In this document: positions 8,459 to 17,315 of the stretch, piece by piece | Layout: every line of letters begins with the position of its first letter | How positions within the stretch are numbered: the first letter of the stretch is position 1 | Assembly: GCA_002477945.1 (NCBI GenBank) | Contig: DLLF01000002.1 | Span: forward strand, 202,357-266,356 | From: Bacteroidales bacterium UBA7569 | Lineage (GTDB): Bacteria > Bacteroidota > Bacteroidia > Bacteroidales > Paludibacteraceae | DNA length: 64,000 bases | Reading direction: 5' to 3' | Program-made: the position numbers and the translations under genes | The notes under the pieces: generated by a model | Told to the model about the DNA's origin: nothing | Databases searched by the model: none | The model's input: the letters and a program-made list of their open reading frames with translations, nothing else

Positions 8459-9478
8459 CTACCGGAAATACTCCTTGAAGTGTTTCTCAAAGAGTTTTAT
8501 CGTCTCTTCCACCGACGCATAACTCTCTCCGCCGGCGGCATTCTTATGACCGCCGCCGTTGAAAAAAAGATTCGCAAATTCGTTCACCGGACGATCGCCC
8601 TGGCTCCGGAAAGATATCTTTATCTTGTCCTTGTCCTCCCGCATAAACACGGAATAGTAAACATTCTCTATTTGCAGGGGAAGATTGACAAGACCTTCCG
8701 CATCGCCCGATTGAAAATTGAAGCGGTAGAGTTCCCTGCGTGTCAAGGCGATCAAAGACGTATGTTGTTTGGGATAGATTTTCATTTTCCGGTACAGACA
8801 GTATCCCATCAGGCGCATCCTGCTTTCGGAATAGGTGTTGAACACCTTGTTGTAGATGGCATCCTTGTCCACGCCCAACTTCACCAACTCATAGACAATC
8901 GAATAGTTGTCGGCTTGGTTGGAGTTGAAAGAGAAATTGCCGGTATCTGTCATCATTCCCGTGTAGATACATTCTGCCGTGGGCAAGTTCATCAGGCGGA
9001 AATTCCCGCTCCTGCAGATGAGACGGAACACAAGTTCACTGGTGGACGCAATGTCAGGATAGGATATGGTTACATCGGCAAAAGGCTGTGGATATAGGTG
9101 ATGGTCTATCAGCAACTTCTTTGCTCCCGATGCGGCAACCTGTTCACCCACGGACCCGATGCGCTTTAAGTCGTTGAAATCAAGACATATAATCAAGTCC
9201 GCCTCGCTTAATATAGTGTCACATTCTTCTTTCTTTTCGTCATAGCATAGAATATCCTGAGCCCCGGGCATCCAACTCAGAAACGATGGAAAACGATTGG
9301 GAACAATGACGGCAATCAAATCTTTACCCAAACACTCCAAATAGTGCTGCATTCCCAAACTGCTTCCCAATGCATCTCCGTCCGGCGACATATGAGTGAC
9401 AATGGCAATGGCATTGGATCTTTCCAACAAAATATTGGCTTCTTGTATTTCCTGCTTGGTCAGTTTCTCTGTAATCAT
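8459..9478 (-). CDS. DHH-family phosphoesterase (NrnA-like oligoribonuclease/pAp phosphatase)
   Basis: This 339-residue protein has the DHH-DHHA1 architecture of NrnA enzymes, which degrade short oligoribonucleotides and 3'-phosphoadenosine 5'-phosphate using Mn2+. Motifs in order are SPDGDALGSSLGM (~34), CLDFNDLKRIG (~105), IDHHLYP (the DHH signature, ~130), MTDTGNFSFNSN (~180) and the C-terminal GGGHKNAAGGES (~310). The frame is open far upstream, but the ATG at 9478 begins the conserved region and lies downstream of a -7 box at 9525-9532. It is divergent from polA. Confidence 0.9.
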   Translation of the reverse strand: MITEKLTKQEIQEANILLERSNAIAIVTHMSPDGDALGSSLGMQHYLECLGKDLIAVIVPNRFPSFLSWMPGAQDILCYDEKKEECDTILSEADLIICLDFNDLKRIGSVGEQVAASGAKKLLIDHHLYPQPFADVTISYPDIASTSELVFRLICRSGNFRLMNLPTAECIYTGMMTDTGNFSFNSNQADNYSIVYELVKLGVDKDAIYNKVFNTYSESRMRLMGYCLYRKMKIYPKQHTSLIALTRRELYRFNFQSGDAEGLVNLPLQIENVYYSVFMREDKDKIKISFRSQGDRPVNEFANLFFNGGGHKNAAGGESYASVEETIKLFEKHFKEYFR

Positions 9479-9524
9479 AACGACATGAGCATTTAACCGT
9501 AAAATAGTATGGACTTCCAAACGG

Positions 9525-9532
9525 CAAAGGTA
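9525..9532 (-). promoter_or_regulatory. -7 box for the nrnA-type gene
   Basis: TACCTTTG on the minus strand, ~47 bp before the ATG. No clear -33 TTG at the right distance. Confidence 0.45.
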
Positions 9533-9554
9533 CACAAAAAAAACGAATCCGTTG

Positions 9555-9585
9555 TTGGAAACCTTGAAGAATTTCCCTATCTTTG
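9555..9585 (+). promoter_or_regulatory. polA promoter
   Basis: TTG (9555-9557), 20 bp, TATCTTTG (9578-9585). The predicted transcription start would be near 9592, only ~16 nt before the polA ATG at 9608. This rules out the longer upstream reading frame. Confidence 0.65.
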
Positions 9586-9607
9586 CACACATAAACGCTG
9601 TACCGAT

Positions 9608-12250
9608 ATGAAAAAATTTTTGCTTATAGATGCTTATGCCATGATCTATCGGGCATATTATGCTTTCATTCGTGTCCCCAGGATTACAAGCAAAGGTGAA
9701 AATACATCGGCGGTCTTCGGTTTCCTTCTTACGCTGGAAGATTTGCTCAAACGCCTGCAACCAGATGCGGTCGGGGTGGCTTTCGACCCGCATGGAAAAA
9801 CGTTCCGTCACGAAGCCTTCGAACAATACAAAGCACAGCGTCAGGAAACACCCGAAGATATACGCAAAGCCGTACCTGTTATCAAAGAGATACTGCAGGC
9901 AATGAATATCGCGGTTCTGGAAGTGCCGGAGTTCGAAGCGGACGATGTTATCGGTACGTTGGCAGGGCAGGCTGCCGCCGAAGATTACCAAGTCTTTATG
10001 GCTACGCCCGACAAAGATTACGGACAGTTGGTCACCGACCGCATCTTCATGTACCGGCCGCGCCACAATGGCGGCTTCGAGCAGATGGGAGTGAAAGAAG
10101 TTTGTGAGAAGTATGGTATAAGTTCCACCCATCAGGTGATCGATTTGTTGGCACTTATGGGAGATGCTTCCGACAACATACCTGGTTGCCGCGGAGTGGG
10201 AGAAAAAACTGCCGTGGCTTTGTTGCAACAGTTCGATTCGGTGGAAAACCTCTTGCAACATACAGACCAACTCAAGGGTGTCCTGCGTCAAAAGGTGGAG
10301 AAGCAGGCGGAAGACATACGTTTCTCCTACTTCCTGGCAACGATACGAACCGATGCCCCCATCCGTTTCAATGAACAAAGCCTGCAGCGGCGGGAAGTGA
10401 ACCTCCCTGCGCTTACTGCTCTCTATACGAAGTTCGAGTTCCGCTCCCTGCTCAAAAAGTATCAAGTCACAACGCCGCCTCCTGCTCATCCCGATTTGTT
10501 TGCGGGAGTGGACGAGGTATTGCCTTGCGTTGCAGGCAGAACGCAACCTTCCGATGCTGACAGGGATAAGGTGCAGACTCCCGAATTGGATCTCTTCTCC
10601 GGCGCATCTTCGCAATTGTCTCCGCTTGTCGTCTCGTTAAAAGAGGGGCTTCCCGCTCTGTCTTCGCCACTCGCTATATCGGCGGGCGACAAAGGAATAT
10701 ATCTTTCCGTGGACGGCAATACGGTTTATTATACGGATTTCAGCACTGATGTATGCCGCTGGCTGGAAGATGAAAACGTCATCAAGGTGAGTGCAAACCT
10801 GAAGCAGGACATCAAGGCTTTGGCTAAACGGGGAGTCGTCCTCAGGGGAAAGAACTTTGATGTGACCGTTGCACACTATCTCTTGCAGCCGGAAAACAAC
10901 CATGATCTGCCCTACTTGACCGAAGTATATCTCAAGCATACCATCTCTGACTCTCCTCAAGAACGGCTGTCTGCTGCTCTGCAACTGCTTCCCGTCCTTT
11001 CGGAAGAATTGCAGAAAGCGGGGGAAATGACGCTTTTCCGTGAGATAGAGATGCCGTTGGTACCTGTCCTTGCGGATATGGAACAGGCGGGAGTCCGCTT
11101 TGATACCGCTGTCCTGAAAGAAGCGTCTGCCCGACTGAATACACGGATGCAGCAAATAGAGGGGGAAATTCAGTCATTGGCGGGATGCACCTTTAATATC
11201 AATTCGCCCAAACAAGTTGGTGAACTGCTTTTTGAGACACTTAAACTGGATGCAAAAGCCAAGAAAACAAAAAGCGGACAATACATTACTTCGGAGGAGG
11301 TGCTGCAAAGCATTGCACACAAACATCCCATTGTCGGAAAAATATTGGACTATCGTGCGCTCCGCAAACTGCTCAATACATACATCGATGTGCTGCCGAC
11401 CTTGGTAGATCCCGCTACGGGCAAGGTGCATACCACCTACAACCAGACTGTAACGGCTACGGGACGGCTCTCATCTGCCAATCCGAATCTGCAGAATCTG
11501 CCGATCAGGAGCGAACGGGGACATGATATCCGGCGTGCCGTCATTGCAGACAACGGCTGTCTTTTCCTCTCGGCGGACTATTCACAGATAGAACTGCGCC
11601 TGATGGCACACTTCAGTGGAGACAAACATCTCATCGAGGCGTTCCGTGCAGGGCAGGACATTCACGCTGCTACGGCGGCAAAGATATTCCATGTACCGCT
11701 CTCGGAAGTGACCCCCGATATGAGAAGGAAGGCAAAGACTGCCAACTTCGGTATCATCTACGGCATCTCCGCTTTTGGTCTGGCAGAGCAACTGCAATCC
11801 TCGCGAGCCGAAGCAAAAGATCTGATTGACGGATATTTCAATGCTTTCCCCGGAGTGATTGCATTCATTGAACAGGCAAAAGAGAAAGCAAGGCAAACGG
11901 GATATGCAGAAACGTTGTTCGGACGGAAACGCTTTCTTCCCGATATTCACTCACATAATGCCACGGTGCGCAGTTTCGCAGAGCGCAATGCAGTGAACGC
12001 TCCCATACAGGGAACGGCGGCTGACATCATCAAGGTGGCGATGATACGCATTCACCAACGCCTTGCGGAAGAGAACTTGAAGGCAAAAATGATAATGCAG
12101 GTGCATGATGAACTGAATTTCAATGTGCCTGCCGGAGAAATAGAACAGGTAAAACAGATTGTCCTGCAGGAGATGCAACAGGCGGTGCAACTCCGTGTAC
12201 CGCTCATTGCAGACTGCGGTGTGGGACACAATTGGCTGGAAGCACACTGA
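9608..12250 (+). CDS. polA: DNA polymerase I with degenerate proofreading domain
   Basis: The 880-residue enzyme has an N-terminal 5' nuclease domain (about 1-290, with KKFLLIDAYAMIYRAYYAF and several acidic metal sites such as EFEADDVIG), a middle exonuclease-like domain (~315-490) and a C-terminal polymerase domain. Polymerase motifs A (DYSQIELRLMAHFSGD, ~657), B (RRKAKTANFGIIYG, ~707) and C (VHDEL, ~832) are intact. In the middle domain the usual ExoI motif DxE is not visible (the region reads PLAISAGDKGIYLS), and the ExoIII YxxxD is absent (YLTEVYLKH), so 3'-5' proofreading is probably lost. The start is set by the promoter just upstream. hflX follows after 4 bp. Confidence 0.95.
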   Translation: MKKFLLIDAYAMIYRAYYAFIRVPRITSKGENTSAVFGFLLTLEDLLKRLQPDAVGVAFDPHGKTFRHEAFEQYKAQRQETPEDIRKAVPVIKEILQAMNIAVLEVPEFEADDVIGTLAGQAAAEDYQVFMATPDKDYGQLVTDRIFMYRPRHNGGFEQMGVKEVCEKYGISSTHQVIDLLALMGDASDNIPGCRGVGEKTAVALLQQFDSVENLLQHTDQLKGVLRQKVEKQAEDIRFSYFLATIRTDAPIRFNEQSLQRREVNLPALTALYTKFEFRSLLKKYQVTTPPPAHPDLFAGVDEVLPCVAGRTQPSDADRDKVQTPELDLFSGASSQLSPLVVSLKEGLPALSSPLAISAGDKGIYLSVDGNTVYYTDFSTDVCRWLEDENVIKVSANLKQDIKALAKRGVVLRGKNFDVTVAHYLLQPENNHDLPYLTEVYLKHTISDSPQERLSAALQLLPVLSEELQKAGEMTLFREIEMPLVPVLADMEQAGVRFDTAVLKEASARLNTRMQQIEGEIQSLAGCTFNINSPKQVGELLFETLKLDAKAKKTKSGQYITSEEVLQSIAHKHPIVGKILDYRALRKLLNTYIDVLPTLVDPATGKVHTTYNQTVTATGRLSSANPNLQNLPIRSERGHDIRRAVIADNGCLFLSADYSQIELRLMAHFSGDKHLIEAFRAGQDIHAATAAKIFHVPLSEVTPDMRRKAKTANFGIIYGISAFGLAEQLQSSRAEAKDLIDGYFNAFPGVIAFIEQAKEKARQTGYAETLFGRKRFLPDIHSHNATVRSFAERNAVNAPIQGTAADIIKVAMIRIHQRLAEENLKAKMIMQVHDELNFNVPAGEIEQVKQIVLQEMQQAVQLRVPLIADCGVGHNWLEAH

Positions 12251-12254
12251 CAGA

Positions 12255-13523
12255 ATGAACAACAATACGAATGATGATGCAGTCTCGTCCATGACACGGG
12301 CACTGCTTGTAGGCGTTATCACACCCCAACAACCGGAAGAACGTACCAAAGAATACCTTGACGAATTGGCATTTCTTGCCGACACCGACAACATCTTCCC
12401 CGTACGCCGTTTCGTGCAGCGCATGGAGCAACCAGACTCCAATTGTTACGTGGGGCCGGGTAAGTTGGACGAAATCCGCAAGTATATCCTCGACAAAAAA
12501 GATACCGGCGAGGCGATAGACGCAGTTGTCTTCGATGATGAACTCTCACCGCGCCAGATACGCAACATCGAGAAGACGCTCTCGGTACGTATCATGGATC
12601 GTACTATCCTTATTTTGGAAATATTCCGTCTGCGCGCACAGACATCGTATGCCAAAACCCAAGTGGAGATGGCGCATTTGCAATATATGCTTCCGCGGCT
12701 CACCCGTATGTGGAGCCACTTGGATCGCCAGCGGGGCGGCGGCACGACATCGCGCGGTATGGGCGAGACGCAGATAGAGGCGGACAAACGTATCATCAAG
12801 AACCGTATCGCCTTGCTCCGTGAAGACCTCAAGAAAATTGACAAGCAGATGTACACACAACGCCAGAACCGCGGGAAGTTGGTACGTGTCGCACTGGTGG
12901 GTTACACCAATGTGGGGAAATCCACACTGATGAATCTGCTTGCCAAATCGGATGTGTTTGCCGAGAACAAACTCTTTGCAACGCTGGATACAACGGTGCG
13001 CAAAGTAACTATAGAAAATCTTCCGTTCCTGCTTTCCGATACGGTAGGGTTTATCCGCAAACTGCCCCACAACCTTGTGGAATCGTTCAAATCAACCCTC
13101 GACGAGGTGCGGGAAGCCGATCTGCTTGTCCATGTCGTGGACATATCACACCCTAACTTCGAAGAACAGTACAGGGTGGTGGAACAAACTATTCACGACA
13201 TAACAACCGGCAATCAGACCAATAGCGGCAGCAACTCGGACAAACAACATTCTATACCCGAAATTGTGGTCTTTAACAAAATAGATGCTTTCCGTTATAC
13301 ACCGAAGGAAGAAGATGATTTGACTCCTGCCACACGGGAGAATATGTCGCTCGAACAACTCAAACAGACATGGATGAGCAGGATGAGCAATGACTGCATC
13401 TTCATTTCTGCAAAACAAAAAGAAAATATAGAGGCACTGAAACAACTCTTGTATGAACGTATCAAGGCTATCCACATAGAGCGTTATCCATACAATGATT
13501 TCCTTTTCCCTAAATATGAATAA
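12255..13523 (+). CDS. hflX: Ribosome-associated GTPase HflX
   Basis: The 422-residue protein has the HflX layout: an N-terminal nucleotide-binding domain, a helical linker (HLQYMLPRLTRMWSHLDRQRGGGTTSRGMGETQ, partly seen as RGMGETQIE at ~170) and a TRAFAC GTPase domain. G1 is GYTNVGKST (~216), G3 DTVGFIRKLP (~262) and G4 NKID (~340). HflX binds 50S subunits and can split stalled ribosomes. It starts 4 bp after polA and is probably co-transcribed. A short Asn/Ser-rich insertion (TTGNQTNSGSNSDKQ) precedes G4. Confidence 0.93.
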   Translation: MNNNTNDDAVSSMTRALLVGVITPQQPEERTKEYLDELAFLADTDNIFPVRRFVQRMEQPDSNCYVGPGKLDEIRKYILDKKDTGEAIDAVVFDDELSPRQIRNIEKTLSVRIMDRTILILEIFRLRAQTSYAKTQVEMAHLQYMLPRLTRMWSHLDRQRGGGTTSRGMGETQIEADKRIIKNRIALLREDLKKIDKQMYTQRQNRGKLVRVALVGYTNVGKSTLMNLLAKSDVFAENKLFATLDTTVRKVTIENLPFLLSDTVGFIRKLPHNLVESFKSTLDEVREADLLVHVVDISHPNFEEQYRVVEQTIHDITTGNQTNSGSNSDKQHSIPEIVVFNKIDAFRYTPKEEDDLTPATRENMSLEQLKQTWMSRMSNDCIFISAKQKENIEALKQLLYERIKAIHIERYPYNDFLFPKYE

Positions 13524-13540
13524 TTTCTGAACGTTACTTC

Positions 13541-13571
13541 TTGTACATTTCGTCAAAATAAACTACTTTTG
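13541..13571 (+). promoter_or_regulatory. Promoter of the phosphohexomutase gene
   Basis: TTG (13541-13543), 20-bp spacer, TACTTTTG (13564-13571), followed by a ~48-nt leader to the ATG at 13626. Confidence 0.65.
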
Positions 13572-13625
13572 TGGACGCGACATTTCGAAGATTATATTTT
13601 TACAACATCATAAAATGTATTTGCT

Positions 13626-15362
13626 ATGACCAAAGAATTAGAACAAGTTATCCGAAAGGCAGAGACTTGGCTCAACGGCGATTATGACGCCGAAACGAAG
13701 GCTCAAGTACGTGCCATGTTAGAAACCGATGACAAAACAGAATTGGTGGAGAGTTTCTATAAGGATTTGGAGTTCGGAACAGGCGGACTGCGCGGTATCA
13801 TGGGCGCAGGTTCCAATCGTATGAATATATACACGGTGGGAGCCGCTACACAGGGACTTGCCAACTATATCAACCAACACTTTGCAGGCAAGAATCCAGC
13901 CGTAGTAGTAGGTTATGACTGCCGCAACAACAGCCGCAAGTTTGCAGAAATTGCTGCGGACATATTCTCTTCCAACGGCATCAAGGTGTATCTCTTCGAG
14001 AGCCTTCGCCCGACACCGGAGATTTCTTTCGCTATCAGAAAATTAGGTTGTCAGAGCGGTGTGATCGTCACGGCAAGCCATAATCCGAAAGAATACAACG
14101 GCTACAAAGTATATTGGGAAGACGGTGCACAAATCATTGCTCCGCATGATACGGGTATCATCAACGAAGTGAAAAAGGTTACTGTGGACGACATTCATTT
14201 CACAGGTAATCCTGCTCTCATTCAGATTATAGGGAAAGAGATGGACCGTCAGTTCATGGATGCCATCAAAACACTAAGTCTTTCTCCTGATGCCGTAGCC
14301 AAACACAAAGATATGAAGATCGTGTACACTCCATGCCACGGTACGGGCGTGATGATTATCCCGCAACTGATGAAGGAACTTGGCTTTGAAAACTTCACTA
14401 CCGTGGAGGAACAGTGCGTCATAGACGGCAATTTCCCCACCGTGAAGAGTCCGAATCCGGAAGAACCGGCTACACTATCCATGGCTATTGAGAAAGCAAA
14501 ACACATCAATGCCGATATGGTTTGCGCCAGCGACCCCGATGCCGACCGCTTGGGCATAGCCATCAAGAATGACAAGGGCGAATGGATACTTGTAAACGGA
14601 AACCAGACGTGCATTATGTTTACATACTACATACTGCGCCGCCGCAAAGAGTTGGGACTTCAGAAACCAACGGACTTCGTGGTGAAGACCATCGTTACAA
14701 GTGAGATCATGAAGGCTGTTGCCGATAAGTTCGGTGTGGAAATCTTTGACTGCTACACAGGATTCAAGTGGATTGCCAGCGTGGTAAGAGAAATGGAAGG
14801 CAAGCGCAAGTATGTGGGCGGTGGCGAAGAGAGTTTCGGCTACATGGCGGAAGACTTCTGCCGTGACAAGGACTCCGTGTCAGCCATCTTCCTTATGTCA
14901 GAGATGATGGCATGGGCAAAAGAACAGGGAAAGACACTCTATGAGTTGCTGCAAGATATATACATCGAAGTAGGCTACGGCAAAGAAAAAGGTGTATCTG
15001 TCGTTCGCCCTGGTAAAACGGGTGCCGATGAGATACGTCAGATGATGGTGAACTATCGGGAGAACCCGCCCAAGGAGATTGCAGGTTCTGCCGTAGTGCG
15101 TATCAAGGATTATCAGACTTTGGAAAACAAAGACCTGCTAACGGGTACGATTACTCCCTTGAAGTTCCCTGCTACAAGCAATGTACTTCAGTTCTTCACG
15201 GCTGACGGAACCAAAATTTCGGTCCGTCCTTCCGGCACAGAACCGAAGATAAAGTTCTATATAGAGGTTCGTGGTGAATTGAAGAGCCGTGCAGACTATG
15301 ATCAGGTGGATGCCGCGGCTCAACAGAAAATTGATGCCGTACGTGCATCGTTAGGTATATAA
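13626..15362 (+). CDS. Phosphoglucomutase/phosphomannomutase (alpha-D-phosphohexomutase)
   Basis: This 578-residue enzyme interconverts hexose 1- and 6-phosphates. The four conserved regions appear in order: phosphoserine loop TASHNPKEYNG (~148-158), metal-binding DPDADRLG (~303), sugar-binding GGEESFGY (~399) and phosphate-binding RPSGTEPKIKFY (~534). Length and the N-terminal GTGGLRGIMGAGSNRMN motif fit the larger PgcA-like group rather than GlmM. Substrate preference cannot be read from the sequence. It is monocistronic, with its own promoter and a terminator at 15388-15430. Confidence 0.93.
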   Translation: MTKELEQVIRKAETWLNGDYDAETKAQVRAMLETDDKTELVESFYKDLEFGTGGLRGIMGAGSNRMNIYTVGAATQGLANYINQHFAGKNPAVVVGYDCRNNSRKFAEIAADIFSSNGIKVYLFESLRPTPEISFAIRKLGCQSGVIVTASHNPKEYNGYKVYWEDGAQIIAPHDTGIINEVKKVTVDDIHFTGNPALIQIIGKEMDRQFMDAIKTLSLSPDAVAKHKDMKIVYTPCHGTGVMIIPQLMKELGFENFTTVEEQCVIDGNFPTVKSPNPEEPATLSMAIEKAKHINADMVCASDPDADRLGIAIKNDKGEWILVNGNQTCIMFTYYILRRRKELGLQKPTDFVVKTIVTSEIMKAVADKFGVEIFDCYTGFKWIASVVREMEGKRKYVGGGEESFGYMAEDFCRDKDSVSAIFLMSEMMAWAKEQGKTLYELLQDIYIEVGYGKEKGVSVVRPGKTGADEIRQMMVNYRENPPKEIAGSAVVRIKDYQTLENKDLLTGTITPLKFPATSNVLQFFTADGTKISVRPSGTEPKIKFYIEVRGELKSRADYDQVDAAAQQKIDAVRASLGI

Positions 15363-15387
15363 ACGGGTTGTCGGGCGACAATGCGGC

Positions 15388-15430
15388 GGGGAGGGAGAGG
15401 ACTCATTCGGTTCTCCCCCTCCTTTATATT
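15388..15430 (+). terminator. Terminator after the phosphohexomutase gene
   Basis: GGAGGGAGAGGAC pairs imperfectly with GTTCTCCCCCTCC around a 7-nt loop and is followed by TTTATATT. Confidence 0.65.
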
Positions 15431-15583
15431 GAATAACGGATTTATACCCTATAGTTGATGGAGCAAAAACTGTCTGGCTGCCATTAATCTCCTTACGAAA
15501 CAGATCGCCTTAAAGAAGTCTCTGCCATAATTTATAGAAACATCCAAGTACAGTGTCCTGTCTTGAACCCTGTACCTTCCTTT

Positions 15584-15650
15584 CGGAACATCTACGACCC
15601 CTGAAGCACATCTGAAGCACCCCTGAACGAGAGAATAACAAAATAAAAAT
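15584..15650 (+). repeat. 11-bp array B (4 units)
   Basis: Units CGGAACATCTA, CGACCCCTGAA, GCACATCTGAA and GCACCCCTGAA are followed by the tail CGAGAGAATAACAAAATAA. It lies between two convergent genes; the gene-free stretch 15363-15675 otherwise holds only the terminator. Confidence 0.8.
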
Positions 15651-15675
15651 CATACTTCGTTACATCGCTGTAGGC

Positions 15676-16371
15676 CTAAAACGTGGATCCTTGACGCTCG
15701 GAAGGAGCAAGTGCTTTCCACAAAGGCTCCGATGGTACGGGTGCCGTAATGGTAATGGCAAGGTGGGTCACAGGATGAACAAAGGTTATTTCGCGTGCAT
15801 GTAAAGAGATGCCGCCGTCAGGATTGCTACGCTTGGCACCATACTTCAAATCACCTCTGATAGGGCAACCGATAGCGGCAAGTTGGCAACGTATCTGATG
15901 GTGTCTTCCCGTAAGCAGATGTACTTCCAATAGAGTATAACGCTCGCCTTGAACCAATGTACGATAAGTAAGGACGGCTTGTTTGGCACCTTTCGTATCT
16001 GGAGAAACCACATACGACTTGTTCTTTGCTTCTCGGCGGAGAAGATAATTCTCCAAACGTCCTTCGGACTGTTTGGGGGCTTTCTCCACAATAGCCCAAT
16101 AGGTCTTTCTGATCTGGTCGTGTGTTTGGAAGAGTGCGTTCAGGCGGGTCAGTGCTTTGCTTGTCCGTGCAAACAAGACCACCCCGCTTGTGGGGCGGTC
16201 TATGCGGTGCGGAAGTCCGAGAAAAACATCACCGGGCTTGTTGTACTTCTGTTTGATATACGCTTTGACCGTCTCCAACAGAGAAACATCACCTGTTTTG
16301 TCACCCTGCACGATCTCGCCGCAGGCTTTGTTGACGGCTATGATGTGATTATCTTCGTAGAGAACAGTCAT
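15676..16371 (-). CDS. RluA-family pseudouridine synthase
   Basis: The 231-residue protein isomerises uridine to pseudouridine in rRNA or tRNA. The catalytic motif HRIDRPTSG is present (Asp58), followed by TGRHHQIRCQL and the late LKYGA motif. No S4 domain precedes the catalytic domain, so this is a short form like RluA/TruC-type enzymes. The target position cannot be predicted. It is the last gene of a minus-strand block and lies 92 bp after rlmB. Confidence 0.88.
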   Translation of the reverse strand: MTVLYEDNHIIAVNKACGEIVQGDKTGDVSLLETVKAYIKQKYNKPGDVFLGLPHRIDRPTSGVVLFARTSKALTRLNALFQTHDQIRKTYWAIVEKAPKQSEGRLENYLLRREAKNKSYVVSPDTKGAKQAVLTYRTLVQGERYTLLEVHLLTGRHHQIRCQLAAIGCPIRGDLKYGAKRSNPDGGISLHAREITFVHPVTHLAITITAPVPSEPLWKALAPSERQGSTF

Positions 16372-16463
16372 GAAGAATAAAGTATTGGAAGTTCAACGTG
16401 GCTGGATGAATATCTCGGGTTGATATATTGCCTTGTCCGCCTTTGTCGTTGGCTCTGGGTGTA

Positions 16464-17309
16464 CTAATGTCGTTGGCGAAGAGCCTCATAGATTATCACA
16501 CCTGCCGCCACCGATACATTAAGACTCTCAATGGTTCCCGTCATGGGTATGCGGCAGCGTTGTGTAGCAAGTTCCAAATTTTGCGGGAAGATACCCTTTT
16601 CTTCCGATCCCATAATGATGGCGGTTGGCAAAGTGAAGTCAATGTCTGTGTAAACCTTGTCGGTGTGTTCGGTGGCAGCCACTATCTGCAAGCCGCTTTC
16701 CGAAAGATAACGCAGGCAGTTCTGCATATTCTCCACCTTGCACACAGGCAGCGTGTGAAGTGCGCCCGCCGAAGTTTTCACGGCATCACCATTAAGGGCG
16801 GCACTGCCATGCGTCGGCATAATAATGGCTTGCACACCTGCACATGCACAAGTTCTGGCAATGGCTCCAAAGTTCCGGACATCGGTTATACCGTCCAATA
16901 CCATAAGCAAAGGCACTTGTCCCGACTCGAAGAAGGAGGGAAGAAGGTCTTCTATATGGTAAAGTTCTATGGGACAAAGGAATGCTATAACTCCTTGGTG
17001 GTTCTTGTCAGTGAACTGATTGAGCCGTTCTACGGGAACTTTCTGCACTTGAACAGCCATACCGGACAATTTCTGCAGCAGTTCTTTACCCAAAGCACTC
17101 GACATATCGCGACGAAGAAGAATCTTGTCGAACGTCTTGCCGGCATCGATTGCTTCCATAACAGCCCTTATACCGAATATCATTTCACGTTCGGGCGGGC
17201 GTTTTGTGTCGTATTGGGGAGACTTTCGTTCGGCTTTCTTGTCTGCGTGGAAAGTGTAGAGTTTCTGTTCGGTTGAATGAGCAGAAGGATTGTTTTTCTT
17301 GTAGAACAT
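16464..17309 (-). CDS. rlmB: 23S rRNA 2'-O-methyltransferase, RlmB/TrmH (SpoU) family
   Basis: A SPOUT-class methyltransferase of 281 residues. After a basic, poorly conserved N-terminus (1-42) comes the substrate-binding domain (FGIRAVMEAIDAGK at ~45) and the trefoil-knot catalytic domain with LDGITDVRNFGAIARTC (~140), IIMGSEEKGI (~235) and SLNVSVAAGVIIYEAL near the end. These match TrmH motifs 1-3. Family members modify a Gm in 23S rRNA (RlmB) or act on tRNA; size favours RlmB. Translation could also start further in, just before the conserved FGIRAV. It begins 6 bp after the dsbD stop. Confidence 0.88.
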   Translation of the reverse strand: MFYKKNNPSAHSTEQKLYTFHADKKAERKSPQYDTKRPPEREMIFGIRAVMEAIDAGKTFDKILLRRDMSSALGKELLQKLSGMAVQVQKVPVERLNQFTDKNHQGVIAFLCPIELYHIEDLLPSFFESGQVPLLMVLDGITDVRNFGAIARTCACAGVQAIIMPTHGSAALNGDAVKTSAGALHTLPVCKVENMQNCLRYLSESGLQIVAATEHTDKVYTDIDFTLPTAIIMGSEEKGIFPQNLELATQRCRIPMTGTIESLNVSVAAGVIIYEALRQRH

Positions 17310-17315
17310 ATTGCT

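Noticed and set aside
8205..9097. Plus-strand frames of 105 and 244 residues
   Set aside because: They overlap the nrnA-type gene antisense, and the upstream part is low-complexity intergenic DNA without a ribosome site or family match.
9479..10615. N-terminal extension of the nrnA-type frame
   Set aside because: It is antisense to polA and precedes the nrnA promoter; the conserved protein begins at 9478.
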